From a bacterium (GTDB taxonomy: Bacteria; Bdellovibrionota_C; UBA2361; RFPC01), in assembly GCA_022763385.1 (NCBI GenBank), contig JALEGQ010000190.1:1-46553 (forward strand): DNA of 46,553 nucleotides, written 5' to 3'. The translations under genes were made by a program, and so were the position numbers. Positions 8,872 through 18,780 of this stretch are shown here, in pieces. Positions within the stretch are counted from its first letter, which is position 1. Every line of letters begins with the position of its first letter. Below the pieces are notes generated by a model. The model was not told where the DNA came from and did not search any database. It was given only the letters and a program-made list of their open reading frames with translations.

Positions 8872-10467
8872 TTAGAGTAGAGGCGCAATGGTTCTTGCAC
8901 TCTTTACATCAATTGTCCCCGCAAGAATAGCGCTCTGTAGGGATTCCTCCAACCCTTGGTAGAAGGGCTTGTTCTTAAAATCAAGAGACTCTCTTCCTTC
9001 TATAAGGAGCTGATGTCGAAGCTGTTGAGTGAGCAGAAGAGCTTCGTCGATCAGCACCCGCCCAGAGTAGCCAGTGTGCTCACAGTGTGGACAACCGACG
9101 GCTTGATACACTTCCGCGTGAACGGAACGAGAACCGAGGAGGTCGATGACTTTGCAGTGAGAACAGAGCCGGGGAAGAAGTCGTTGTGAGAGAAAGAGGG
9201 AGACTCCTTCTGCAACAAGCTCCCGGCTTCCGGAGAGACGTTCGAGGCGGTGAAGAGCTCCAGAAACACTTCGGGCATGAACGGATGTCACGATCAGATG
9301 GCCAGTAGCGGCTGCCTCGAGAGCAGCTTTTGCGCTCAGATCTTCTCGAATCTCTCCGACAAAGATTACATCGGGGTCTTGTCGTAGGGAGTGAACGAGT
9401 CCTTCTCGATACCCCATTCCCTCAATACGTGAAAGATCTGTTTGTGAAATGCCGGGAAGTTCCCGTTCTACCGGATCTTCTAGGGAGATAATATTCAACT
9501 GCTGCGATTGGAGAGCGGTGAGAATACTGTATGCAGTAGTGGTCTTTCCGCTCCCCGTTGGTCCAAGCAGAACGACGGCGCCTTCCCTCCGTTGAAGGAG
9601 GGATTCGATAAAATTCCTCGATTTAGCAGAAAAACCAAGGTCTCTTATCGATGGCAGGATCTGGTGCGCAGGAAGTCGAAAATTGATCTTTAGCCCGTGT
9701 GTGGTCGGAAAAACATGAAAGCGAAGATCCTGCCTTCCTCCTGGGAGGGTGATACAGAAGCGTCCGTCCAGTGGAGACCATTTTGGAGTTCCAGCTTCGA
9801 TGTTTCCAAGAACTCTGACTCGATTAATGAGTTGGTCGTGATGATGGTGTGTGTATCCTGCCAGATGAAAAGTCTTTAGTGTTCCATCGATTCTTACATG
9901 AAAAGAGAGTGCTTCGGCAGATTCTGGGATTACGAAAAGATCTGAGGCTCTCTGGGATATCCCGTACTCAAGAATTCTCACGAGAAAGCCAGCGATGGAA
10001 TCCTCAAGTGCGCCGTGAGCCTCTCCCATGAAATAATCGGCAGGGTGCCCTGCTGATGAGTATGTCGCCACAGTGCTCTGACTCTTTCCGAACGGTTTCT
10101 TCGTATTCAGCTTTGTGAGAAAACTCTGGAGCTCTCCCTGTTCACCTCGATACGCGAAGAATATCGCCTCATCGAGAATCTGCTCTTCAATAAGAATTGA
10201 CTCAACTCGGATTCCGGTTGCAAAGCGAAGCACTTGTTCTCGTTCAATCCTTCCTCGAGCTGGAGCGGCAATTCGAAGTATTCGGTCATCTCCGGCTCGA
10301 TAGACTCCAATCGGAAGCGCCTTCCATCGTTGTGCATCATCAAGCGAAAGGAGGGCCCTCGCCTCCTCGGTGCTGCACATGGCGAGCGCTTTTATTCTCT
10401 CCTGCTGCTTCTGTGCGGCACATTCTGGAGTCCCCTCCCGGAGCACCATCACCTGATTCTTTCCCAT
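8872..10467 (-). CDS. GspE/PilB-type secretion or pilus-assembly ATPase
   Basis: The P-loop ATPase of the type II secretion/type IV pilus extension family has all its boxes: Walker A GPTGSGKTTT (about residues 302-311), Asp box LEDPVE, Walker B PDVIFVGEIRE, His box GHLIVTSVHA, and a zinc-binding tetracysteine CSHC...CPHC near 435-462. The N-terminal 150 residues are a divergent N1-like domain. Start: the ATG at 10467 has GGAG 8 bases upstream; a GTG five codons earlier contains that very site and is less likely. No other gsp or pil gene is in the window, so this is an orphan whose partners must be elsewhere. It cannot be assigned to pilus extension or secretion from sequence alone. Stop codon and the rppH coding region are adjacent. 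Confidence 0.88.
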   Translation of the reverse strand: MGKNQVMVLREGTPECAAQKQQERIKALAMCSTEEARALLSLDDAQRWKALPIGVYRAGDDRILRIAAPARGRIEREQVLRFATGIRVESILIEEQILDEAIFFAYRGEQGELQSFLTKLNTKKPFGKSQSTVATYSSAGHPADYFMGEAHGALEDSIAGFLVRILEYGISQRASDLFVIPESAEALSFHVRIDGTLKTFHLAGYTHHHHDQLINRVRVLGNIEAGTPKWSPLDGRFCITLPGGRQDLRFHVFPTTHGLKINFRLPAHQILPSIRDLGFSAKSRNFIESLLQRREGAVVLLGPTGSGKTTTAYSILTALQSQQLNIISLEDPVERELPGISQTDLSRIEGMGYREGLVHSLRQDPDVIFVGEIREDLSAKAALEAAATGHLIVTSVHARSVSGALHRLERLSGSRELVAEGVSLFLSQRLLPRLCSHCKVIDLLGSRSVHAEVYQAVGCPHCEHTGYSGRVLIDEALLLTQQLRHQLLIEGRESLDFKNKPFYQGLEESLQSAILAGTIDVKSARTIAPLL

Positions 10468-10694
10468 CCCTTCGTTCTCCACTGTGTTCTGTCATCTCGT
10501 TTCGCGCTCTCATGATTGATCATCTTAAAAGGGGAATTTTCGAGATAGTTCCCCTCCCCTCTCTGATCGGAAAAAACTGCTCGTTTGTTGCGTGATTTTC
10601 GGTATTTTCTTCATCTCAGGAGAGAAAATTGGGGGCAGGAGACTGCCATTCATTTTTTGAATTGCTATGCTGGTGATTCAACAAAGAGCTTCCG
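10468..10694. promoter_or_regulatory. Divergent intergenic region between the GspE-like gene and ispG
   Basis: The 227-bp space must hold both promoters. On plus, the best match is CTGCCA at 10643-10648, 17 bases, then an extended -10 TGCTATGCT ending at 10671, 23 bp before the ispG ATG. A 7-bp dyad AGGGGAA...TTCCCCT spans 10530-10555 with a 12-base loop; its role is unknown. No convincing minus-strand promoter was picked out. Confidence 0.45.
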
Positions 10695-11927
10695 ATGGCA
10701 AGGCTGAACAGGGAACCCATGAGCACCAGAGAGGAGAAATCTTCGTCCGATTTACAAGAAGTTCAGCGCTCACTCGCCCAGCGGCCTACGCGAAAGATTC
10801 GGGTCGGGTCAATCTACGTGGGGGGGGATGCACCCATCGCTGTTCAGAGCATGTGCGCTACCCGCACAACGGATATAGAGGCAACGCTCGCCCAAATTCA
10901 ACTCCTGGAAGGGGCAGGAGCTGACGTTATTCGAATCGCTATCGATAGCAAGAAGGATGTCGAAGCGCTCAAGGTACTGCGCTTAGAAACAGAGGCCAAC
11001 CTCGCGGTAGACCTCCAGGAGAACTATCGCTTGGCAGAGCAGGTGGCACCGTATGTTCAAAAAGTCAGGTATAACCCGGGACATCTTCACCATCATGAGC
11101 GAAGCAAGCCAGTTGAAGAGAAGGTGAAGTTTCTTGTTGACGTTTGTCGAGAATACGACTGTGCGATGAGGATCGGAGTGAATTTTGGTTCCTTGGATCC
11201 TGAAGAGCGGACGAACGGTGAGGATCCTATTGAAGTAGCTCTCCGTTCAGCAGAGCAACACTGTGAAATTGTTGAAGAACTCGGCTTTCAGCGCTTTGTT
11301 GTTTCCTTAAAGAGCTCTGATCCCTTCTCCGTCGTAAAGATCTACAAGGAGTTCGCCCGAATACGGCCGGAAGTTCCGCTCCACCTTGGTGTTACCGAAG
11401 CCGGGATGCTTCCTGATGGGGAGATTAAGTCTCGTGTGGCTTTCGAACAGCTTCTCGCGCTCGGGATTGGAGACACCTTGCGTGTTTCCCTTACTCTTCC
11501 AGATGGAGAGAAAAACCGCGAAATTGAGATCGGGAAGCAGATCGTTCGAGATGTCCAAGAGGGACGCTTTCGTTCTGTTCCGGAGTTTTTGGGAAAGACC
11601 TTAAATGTCATCTCGTGTCCGTCGTGCTCTCGAGTCGAAAATGGGGCTTTTGTTGAGCTTGCAAGGAAGGTGAAAGAGGTTACTGAATTTGCGAGGGACT
11701 ACAATATCACGATAGCCGTTATGGGCTGCCGAGTGAACGGACCTGGAGAAACGGATGAAGCCGACCTGGGACTGTGGTGTGGGCCAAAATACGTCAATTT
11801 GAAGAAGAAAACAGAGAAGCTTGGTGCCTTCCCTTACGATACCGTGATCGACCGCCTCCTCGAAGAGGTGGAAAAGCTTATCGCCGAGAGATCTCCGCTC
11901 CAGACCGAATCCACTACGGCGCAGTAG
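10695..11927 (+). CDS. ispG: 4-hydroxy-3-methylbut-2-enyl diphosphate synthase (flavodoxin)
   Basis: IspG/GcpE is the penultimate MEP-pathway enzyme. It converts MEcPP to HMBPP with a [4Fe-4S] cluster and makes isoprenoid precursors in the cytoplasm. The signatures are strong: [19 protein letters not shown] in the TIM-barrel N-terminus, [26 protein letters not shown], and the cluster ligands CPSC plus the Cys in [10 protein letters not shown]. At 410 residues it is the short bacterial form without the plant insert. The ATG at 10695 is used; a second ATG at 10719, preceded by GGGAA, would drop eight poorly conserved residues. The gene stands alone on plus, between divergent gspE-like and convergent lipoprotein genes. 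Confidence 0.96.
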   Translation: MARLNREPMSTREEKSSSDLQEVQRSLAQRPTRKIRVGSIYVGGDAPIAVQSMCATRTTDIEATLAQIQLLEGAGADVIRIAIDSKKDVEALKVLRLETEANLAVDLQENYRLAEQVAPYVQKVRYNPGHLHHHERSKPVEEKVKFLVDVCREYDCAMRIGVNFGSLDPEERTNGEDPIEVALRSAEQHCEIVEELGFQRFVVSLKSSDPFSVVKIYKEFARIRPEVPLHLGVTEAGMLPDGEIKSRVAFEQLLALGIGDTLRVSLTLPDGEKNREIEIGKQIVRDVQEGRFRSVPEFLGKTLNVISCPSCSRVENGAFVELARKVKEVTEFARDYNITIAVMGCRVNGPGETDEADLGLWCGPKYVNLKKKTEKLGAFPYDTVIDRLLEEVEKLIAERSPLQTESTTAQ

Positions 11928-11954
11928 CTCTAAGTAGCTGTTTTTACTAGAGCT
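11926..11954. terminator. Imperfect hairpin after ispG
   Basis: AGCTCTA, a bulged A and GTA can pair with TACTAGAGCT around a GCTGTTTT loop, overlapping the ispG stop region. No U-tract follows directly, so it is a weak terminator candidate. The REP-like hairpin 9 bp downstream may do the work. Confidence 0.3.
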
Positions 11955-11962
11955 GTGCTGTT

Positions 11963-11989
11963 TTCACAAAGTGTCTGACACCTTGTGAA
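11963..11989. repeat. REP-like palindrome, copy 3 (solo, best preserved)
   Basis: A 27-bp palindrome: TTCACAAAGTGTC, central T, GACACCTTGTGAA, with one mismatched pair in 13. It lies between the converging ispG and lipoprotein genes, 6 kb from the RAYT-like gene. A 3'-intergenic position between convergent genes is typical of REP elements and suits a bidirectional terminator or mRNA-end stabiliser. Confidence 0.85.
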
Positions 11990-11999
11990 GGGACCTGGT

Positions 12000-12224
12000 T
12001 TAGGGGTGGCATGAGGTGCTGGAGCAGGACTTTTCGCACTTGTCGCATGATTTTGCTTTTGAGCAGTGAGGGCACTCTTTGCAGTTTTTGGCGGTGCCAG
12101 ACTTACAGGTGGCGCAGGAGGTGCAGCTGTTCTTCTTTTTCATGTGATGGTGGTGGTGTTGTCCGTGGTGTGAGCAACCAACGGTGAAGAGTAGCAAGGT
12201 GAGGGTGAGGCATACGGTTCTCAT
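12000..12224 (-). CDS. Small Cys/His-rich lipoprotein, probable metal binder
   Basis: The 74-residue product starts at an ATG with AGGAG 6 bases upstream. It has a lipoprotein signal whose cleavage would leave lipidated Cys17 (FTVGC). The mature 58 residues carry ten further Cys, mostly as CxxC or CxxxC pairs (SCTSCATC, NCKECPHC, SCDKCEKSC), plus nine His including five in a row at 23-27. Such density points to binding of zinc, copper or another soft metal at the outer membrane or in the periplasm, much as metallothioneins do in the cytoplasm. That function is inferred from composition only. It lies between ispG and the kinase gene, with no transport or resistance gene beside it. Real expression is supported by the ribosome-binding site and intact lipobox. 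Confidence 0.72.
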   Translation of the reverse strand: MRTVCLTLTLLLFTVGCSHHGQHHHHHMKKKNSCTSCATCKSGTAKNCKECPHCSKAKSCDKCEKSCSSTSCHP

Positions 12225-12311
12225 GGGTTCTCCTGATAGATGTTGGGATGGTCTCGTTACGCGGATATGTTCTCACAGGTGGTCGAAGTCGGAAAAGGGG
12301 CTTGTTGTGGT

Positions 12312-13409
12312 CTATGGTTGGGAGTTTCTCTGGATGTACTCGGCGATCTGGTCTCGAAAGAGCTCTAGGGTGTACTGTCCACTTCCATCTTCGAGAACAC
12401 ACCGCTGAGAGATCTCAGCGAGCTCCTCCGAGGCGTAGGGATTCATGTCTCGAACAGGAGGAAGAGAGAGGAAGAGCGCGCGATCGAGCTGTTCGATTTC
12501 AGAATGCGGTGAGACGGCCTCGGATGCTCCTGCAAATTTCCACGGTTTCTCGGTGAAGGGGGTATGGCGAGTGAGGAACTCGTAGAGCATTATTCCGAGG
12601 CTGTGGAGGTCTGCCACCGGCTTTTCTTGAGCAAGGGTGGGATTGTAGCGAACGGTTGTGGTGTATGCGGTAAACCGTTCTTCATTTCTCCTTCCGGACG
12701 GAGAACGATCTTGTCGAGTCATTTTGACACTGCTCGCTGGATCAATGAGTATTGGGCCATGAATATTGTGGATGATGATGTTATCTGGCTTCAGGTCACC
12801 GTGCCCCGAGAGGCCGTGCTGTTGCCACTCGATGAGTGCCTCCGCGATTCGTTGCAACCAGATAAGGTGTATATTCTTTCCCTGTGAAAGGACTTCTCTC
12901 AGGGTGGGGCCCCGAACGTAATCCATGGCGAGAACAGCGTGTTGCTCTCGTGAGAAGAGTTGCCGTGGTCGAACGAGTCGGGGTGCACCATCGTTGCCGG
13001 CATCCAATTGTCGAAATTCATCGACGAGTAAGTTATTTACGTCATCTCGGTTCGCGAACTGGAAACCTCTTCTTGTTGCTGAATCGCTACATAACTGTGC
13101 AAAGTCTTGGCCTGGGCGAAGAAGGGCGTCGGTTGGCTTCTGAGGGTCCTTGGGGGATTCTGGGCGGCCGCGCTCTCGGAGTAGTCCTAATCCGTGTTCC
13201 TCTCCAACTTTTAACACGACTTCCTGGTCTGGAGAGTCCTTCTCGTGCGCAAGAAAGATGGTAGCGATGGTTCCCCGAGCGAGGGGCCTGTCCACGATGT
13301 AGCGGTTGATTTCTGTTCCGGGTGCCAATCGGGAGGCGAGGCCACTTCCACCGGTAGAAAATCGGTCAGGAGAGGGGTCCGGTGGTTTCGGAGAGAATTC
13401 GGGATCCAT
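12312..13409 (-). CDS. Atypical Hanks-type Ser/Thr protein kinase
   Basis: A 365-residue cytoplasmic kinase-like protein. The glycine loop is partial (LARGTIATIFLA, about 43-54). The ATP-anchoring Lys67 is in VVLKV, and Glu131 in VDEFRQL can be the helix-C partner. The catalytic loop is HGDLKPDN (203-210), with Gly in place of the Arg of HRD. The metal-binding motif is IDPAS (Asp223), where most kinases have DFG. Active-site Asp, Lys and Asn are kept, so activity is plausible, but loss of the HRD Arg argues against classic activation-loop regulation. Residues 75-105 hold a Pro/Arg/Lys-rich insertion. No transmembrane or sensor domain follows. It lies downstream of atpC on the same strand, with 102 bp between. 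Confidence 0.8.
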   Translation of the reverse strand: MDPEFSPKPPDPSPDRFSTGGSGLASRLAPGTEINRYIVDRPLARGTIATIFLAHEKDSPDQEVVLKVGEEHGLGLLRERGRPESPKDPQKPTDALLRPGQDFAQLCSDSATRRGFQFANRDDVNNLLVDEFRQLDAGNDGAPRLVRPRQLFSREQHAVLAMDYVRGPTLREVLSQGKNIHLIWLQRIAEALIEWQQHGLSGHGDLKPDNIIIHNIHGPILIDPASSVKMTRQDRSPSGRRNEERFTAYTTTVRYNPTLAQEKPVADLHSLGIMLYEFLTRHTPFTEKPWKFAGASEAVSPHSEIEQLDRALFLSLPPVRDMNPYASEELAEISQRCVLEDGSGQYTLELFRDQIAEYIQRNSQP

Positions 13410-13425
13410 ACCCCAGCGTATCAGA

Positions 13426-13510
13426 GGGACAGCACTAAGGAAGCCTGCGGGAGTGTTCCCGCTACCAACAGGGGCCTCTGACCCCCAAAACGCTTCCTAA
13501 AGGGACAGCA
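13426..13510. other. Structured intergenic stretch between atpC and the kinase gene
   Basis: A GGGACAGCA direct repeat at 13426-13434 and 13502-13510 encloses an outer inverted pair AGGAAGC (13438-13444) / GCTTCCT (13492-13498). Inside are two hairpins, GCGGGA/TCCCGC at 13447-13462 and GGGG/CCCC at 13471-13485. There is no T-run on either strand, so it is not a standard intrinsic terminator. It may end or attenuate the atp transcript, or be a small mobile remnant. Confidence 0.45.
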
Positions 13511-13511
13511 A

Positions 13512-13922
13512 CTAGTGGCTTATAAGCTCATCAATGGCTTCAATTCGATCCAGGGCAGTTCGGGCGCGTGTCCATTCAGGAGAATCCATCATTTCGCTTT
13601 CCACCTGCTCTTGAAGAGTGGCTCGTTCAGCAGCATAGTTCTCCTTCTCAATACTCTCAGAGCTATCAGCGACGTCTGAGAGAATGGTAAGGGTGTCGCC
13701 TTGGTAGCTGATGAAGCCACCGGAAATGACGACTCTCCGGGGGGTGTTCGAGGGAGCAGCAACGAACTCCATTACTCCGGTTCCTACAAGTCCGGTGTAA
13801 TCAGCGTGACCGGGAAGGATTCCCATTTCCCCTTGAGAAGAGGGTAAGGTAACTTCTTGCACCGCTTCTTCTAGAAAAATGCCCTTCGGTGTGCAGATAC
13901 GGAGTGTAAATTGCTCTGACAT
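13512..13922 (-). CDS. atpC: F1Fo ATP synthase epsilon subunit
   Basis: The 136-residue protein has the N-terminal beta-sandwich (LRICTPKGIFLEEAVQEVTL, GEMGILPGHADY) and a two-helix C-terminal domain ending ALDRIEAIDELI. Epsilon connects the gamma stalk to the c-ring and inhibits ATP hydrolysis. I chose the ATG at 13922, with GAGGA just upstream. A seven-residue extension to 13943 would put that site inside the gene. It is the last gene of the atp cluster, 87 bp after atpD. Confidence 0.94.
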   Translation of the reverse strand: MSEQFTLRICTPKGIFLEEAVQEVTLPSSQGEMGILPGHADYTGLVGTGVMEFVAAPSNTPRRVVISGGFISYQGDTLTILSDVADSSESIEKENYAAERATLQEQVESEMMDSPEWTRARTALDRIEAIDELISH

Positions 13923-14009
13923 ATTCCTCTTTTCTTTCCGCATCCCGAGAGAGCCAATCTTTCCCGAAATGGGAAGAGACTCTCTCTCGGGAGCGGTAGA
14001 CTCTTTCTG

Positions 14010-15527
<1,518 letters not shown>

Positions 15528-15530
15528 TCA

Positions 15531-16424
15531 TCAGTCATTGAGCGCTTCTGCTCCACCGATAATATCGAGGAGCTCTGAGGTGATCGCTCCCTGTCGCAAC
15601 TTGTTGTGCTTTAGGGTAAGCGCCCTTCCGAGCTCTCCTGCATTTTTGGTCGCCGAGTCCATGGCAACCATCCGACTTCCGTGCTCACTCGCCTTGGTGT
15701 CGAGCGCCGCCTGTTGAATCTGTGTCCGGAGAATTCTCGGGACGAGTGATTCAAAGACCTTCTCTGCAGAGGGTTCAAAGAGGGTCAACGATGGCGCGGC
15801 ATCTTCTTCCCCACCCTCAGAAGCCAAAATCGCCTGCAACGGAAGTATCTGTTCAAGGGTTGGGGTTTGCGACATCGCGGACTGAAAGCGCATGTAGAGT
15901 ACATACACCCGATCGACTTCCTCGGTCAGAAACGCATTTTCAAGGTCTTGTGCGATTTCATCAATCGGCCAATCAAGCGCAGACTCCGGAAGTGCATCAA
16001 GGGTGCGAACCGACTCTATTCCGCTTCGCTCGACGAACTCTCTCGGCTTCTTTCCGAGGACGTAGGTATCGACCTTGGCATTCGGATACTCGGCACGAAG
16101 ATCGGTAAGAGAACGTTCAATCTGTTTGTTTACATTCGAGTTAAACGCTCCGCACAGACCCCGACTTCCACCAACCACCACTAAACGAACCCGTGCTACC
16201 TGGCTGCGTTCCTCCATAAGGGGGTGAGTGAGCTCAGAAGATTCTGTTACGGCTAATACCTGTGCCACGAGCTGGCCAAGCGTATCCGTGTACTCGCGAG
16301 CAGACTTCACCGCATCTTGTGCTTTCCGTAACTTCGCCGCAGAGACGAGCTTCATCGCATAGGTGATCTTTTTCGTATTCCCCACCGACTTGATGCGCCG
16401 TTTAATGTCTTTTAGACCTGCCAA
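15531..16424 (-). CDS. atpG: F1Fo ATP synthase gamma subunit (TTG start)
   Basis: The central-shaft subunit has 297 residues. The N-terminal helix AGLKDIKRRIKSVGNTKKIT and the C-terminal helix with SATKNAGEL, LTLKHNKLRQGAIT and ELLDIIGGAEAL are diagnostic. The start codon is TTG at 16424, supported by a near-perfect Shine-Dalgarno AGGAGG 5 bases upstream and by alignment of the family N-terminus at residue 2; no ATG is suitable. A strong binding site with a weak start may set the one-per-complex stoichiometry relative to alpha and beta. That is inference. Confidence 0.96.
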   Translation of the reverse strand: MAGLKDIKRRIKSVGNTKKITYAMKLVSAAKLRKAQDAVKSAREYTDTLGQLVAQVLAVTESSELTHPLMEERSQVARVRLVVVGGSRGLCGAFNSNVNKQIERSLTDLRAEYPNAKVDTYVLGKKPREFVERSGIESVRTLDALPESALDWPIDEIAQDLENAFLTEEVDRVYVLYMRFQSAMSQTPTLEQILPLQAILASEGGEEDAAPSLTLFEPSAEKVFESLVPRILRTQIQQAALDTKASEHGSRMVAMDSATKNAGELGRALTLKHNKLRQGAITSELLDIIGGAEALND

Positions 16425-16482
16425 TTCTCCTCCTTCGCTACCACTTCTGTGGACCGAATACGTTGCCGATAGCCGAGCTTAC

Positions 16483-18078
16483 CTACGCCGCGCTCCGCGC
16501 TTCACGAGACGATGTTCCACCAGTGCCGTTCTGCGAACTTCCCTGCGCTGCACCTTGAAGTGAGGTGAGCCCAGCAGAAAACTCTTTCGCAAATTCACCG
16601 AAGATGGTGTCAAGCTGTTCTGTAAGCTCTCCATCGAGCGCCTTTTTCTCCTGTAGGGTCTTGAGGAGGGCACCGTGGTTGGCCTTGAGGTGTTGGTGAA
16701 GCGCCTTTTCGAAGGCTCGCACCTGAGATACCTCAAGCTCATCTGTATGCCCCATATTGACCGCAAGGATGGAGAGCACCTGGTCCATAACTTCCATCGG
16801 CTCGTACTGGTCCTGCTTCAAGATTTCGACGAGTCGCTCTCCTCGCGCAAGCTGCGCTTGGGTTGCGGCATCAAGGTCAGAGCCAAACTGAGCAAATGCT
16901 TGCATTTCACGGTACTGAGCGAGGTCAAGCCGAAGCGTTCCCGCTACCTTCTTCATCGCCTTTACCTGAGCAGCGCCACCAACTCGGGAAACCGAAATAC
17001 CAACGTTTACTGCCGGGCGAACACCGGAGTTAAAAAGGTCCGTTTCAAGAAAGATCTGGCCGTCGGTGATCGAGATAACGTTCGTAGGGATGTAGGCAGA
17101 AACATCAGATTCCTGCGTTTCGATAACCGGAAGCGCGGTAAGCGATCCTCCACCGAGATCATCACTGAGCTTTGCGGCACGCTCAAGAAGTCGTGAGTGC
17201 AGGTAGAAGACATCCCCCGGATAGGCTTCTCGTCCTGGAGGTCGTCTCAAGAGGAGAGACATCGCACGGTACGCAACAGCATGCTTTGAGAGGTCGTCGT
17301 ATACGATCAGGGCGTGCTTCCCCTGATTCATAAAGTACTCACCGATCGCGCACCCCGAGTATGGAGCAAGAAACGAGAGCGGCGCTGGCTCCGAGGCGGT
17401 CGCCGCAACGATAATCGTATGCTTCATGGCATCGTGTTCGCGGAGCTTCTCTGCAACCTGAACAACGGAAGACCGTTTCTGACCGATAGCAACGTAGATA
17501 CAGATCACTCCGGTGTCTTTCTGGTTGATGATGGTATCAAGCGCTATTGCGGTTTTCCCCGTTTTTTTATCTCCGATAATGAGCTCGCGCTGACCACGTC
17601 CGACCGGTGTCATTGAGTCAATCGCCTTGATTCCGGTCTGCATCGGTTCATGAACAGACTTCCGCTGGACAATACCGGGCGCTTTAATCTCAATACGGGA
17701 GCTCTCTTCTGTTTCAATATCACCGAGCCCGTCAATCGGATTCCCAAGTGCATCTACCACACGACCGAGCATCGCTGCACCGACCGGAACACTCGCAATC
17801 TCTCCGGTACGCTTCACGGTGGAGCCTTCATCGACGAGCCGGGTTTCGCCCATGAGGACCACCCCGACGCGATCTTCTTCCAGGTTCAGAACGATGCCGC
17901 GTACGCCATTACTGAGCTCAACAAGCTCTCCCATCGCTGCGGAACGAAGCCCGTGAACGAGGGCAACACCGTCAGAAACAGAGAGCACTGTCCCTGTTTC
18001 TGATACATCTTGAGAGGGGGTAAAGCTCTGTATCCGCTCTTTTAATACCCGACTAATTTCATCCGAACTTACACTCAT
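16483..18078 (-). CDS. atpA: F1Fo ATP synthase alpha subunit
   Basis: The non-catalytic nucleotide-binding subunit of F1. The P-loop is [11 protein letters not shown], followed by [12 protein letters not shown] and the alpha signature [36 protein letters not shown] marks the N-terminal barrel. At 531 residues it is slightly longer than usual, from a Gly/Ser/Gln-rich C-terminal tail (about 25 residues after LTSLQ). The ATG has GAGGA 5 bases upstream. A 102-bp gap with a hairpin separates it from atpH upstream. Confidence 0.98.
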   Translation of the reverse strand: MSVSSDEISRVLKERIQSFTPSQDVSETGTVLSVSDGVALVHGLRSAAMGELVELSNGVRGIVLNLEEDRVGVVLMGETRLVDEGSTVKRTGEIASVPVGAAMLGRVVDALGNPIDGLGDIETEESSRIEIKAPGIVQRKSVHEPMQTGIKAIDSMTPVGRGQRELIIGDKKTGKTAIALDTIINQKDTGVICIYVAIGQKRSSVVQVAEKLREHDAMKHTIIVAATASEPAPLSFLAPYSGCAIGEYFMNQGKHALIVYDDLSKHAVAYRAMSLLLRRPPGREAYPGDVFYLHSRLLERAAKLSDDLGGGSLTALPVIETQESDVSAYIPTNVISITDGQIFLETDLFNSGVRPAVNVGISVSRVGGAAQVKAMKKVAGTLRLDLAQYREMQAFAQFGSDLDAATQAQLARGERLVEILKQDQYEPMEVMDQVLSILAVNMGHTDELEVSQVRAFEKALHQHLKANHGALLKTLQEKKALDGELTEQLDTIFGEFAKEFSAGLTSLQGAAQGSSQNGTGGTSSREARSAA

Positions 18079-18136
18079 TCTTTCCTCACTCTTTGGAATA
18101 AAATCGTTCTCTCTTATTTCTTCACTTCACTTGCTC

Positions 18137-18181
18137 AAACTGACCCCAGCGATAGGCTCGGTATAATATGAAGGTCAGTTT
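18137..18181. other. Intra-operon inverted repeat between atpH and atpA
   Basis: A perfect 9-bp inverted repeat, AAACTGACC at 18137-18145 and GGTCAGTTT at 18173-18181, encloses a 27-base loop. It starts at the last base of the atpH stop codon. It could shield the atpH mRNA end or set a processing point before the highly expressed atpA and atpD. No T-run follows, so it is unlikely to terminate. The loop also contains TATAAT on the plus strand. Confidence 0.5.
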
Positions 18182-18744
18182 TAGGAAGCAAGAAGCGCCC
18201 CCCGTGCGTCAGCAAGCGCCCCCTGCACAGAACCATCAATCTCTCGGTCACCAGCGCGAATAATGACGCCCCCGAGAATGTTCTCGTCACTCTGCCAATC
18301 GATCTGTGAGTGTCTTGAGGTGGCGTCTTTCACCTGCTGCTCAATCTCAGACCGCTCCTCGGGAGAGATTTCTCGAGCGGTAATGACGGTCACCCGAAGC
18401 TCATCACGGTACTCGCGGAGTATTGACGAAAATGCTTCAGCGATCTCCGGGAGGCCATGAATCCTTCCATTACTCTCTACAAGAGCAAGAAATCGCGCCA
18501 AGTGGTCTGCTGGGTTCACCTGCGCAGAGGCTGCTACCATCCTGCCGATTTCCTGAAGGGCGATCTCTTTTTCACTGGCAAGCACGGCCGGACTCGATGC
18601 TACCTTCCGAAGGTCTTCACTCTCCAGCCAGATCGCTGCGAGTTGGTGAAGCGCGCGCTCAACCCCCTCGTAGTTCTCCTCATCAAAGGACTCAAAAAGA
18701 GCCTTCGCATACTTTCTCGCAATCTTTTCGCCAACACCACTCAC
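18181..18744 (-). CDS. atpH: F1Fo ATP synthase delta subunit
   Basis: The 187-residue OSCP-like subunit links the F1 head to the b/b' stalk. It begins EKIARKYAKALFE, the usual first helix, and ends with the family signature IDWQSDENILGGVIIRAGD and IDGSVQGAL. The start is GTG at 18744 with AGGGG about 9 bases upstream. It follows atpF by 36 bp. Confidence 0.94.
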   Translation of the reverse strand: MSGVGEKIARKYAKALFESFDEENYEGVERALHQLAAIWLESEDLRKVASSPAVLASEKEIALQEIGRMVAASAQVNPADHLARFLALVESNGRIHGLPEIAEAFSSILREYRDELRVTVITAREISPEERSEIEQQVKDATSRHSQIDWQSDENILGGVIIRAGDREIDGSVQGALADARGALLAS

Positions 18745-18780
18745 GCTGTTTTCCCCTTCGCACTCTGTGAAGAACTTTCC

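Noticed and set aside
18155-18170. TATAAT at 18162-18167 as a plus-strand promoter
   Set aside because: It lies in the loop of the atpH/atpA hairpin, points against the operon, and no plus-strand gene follows.
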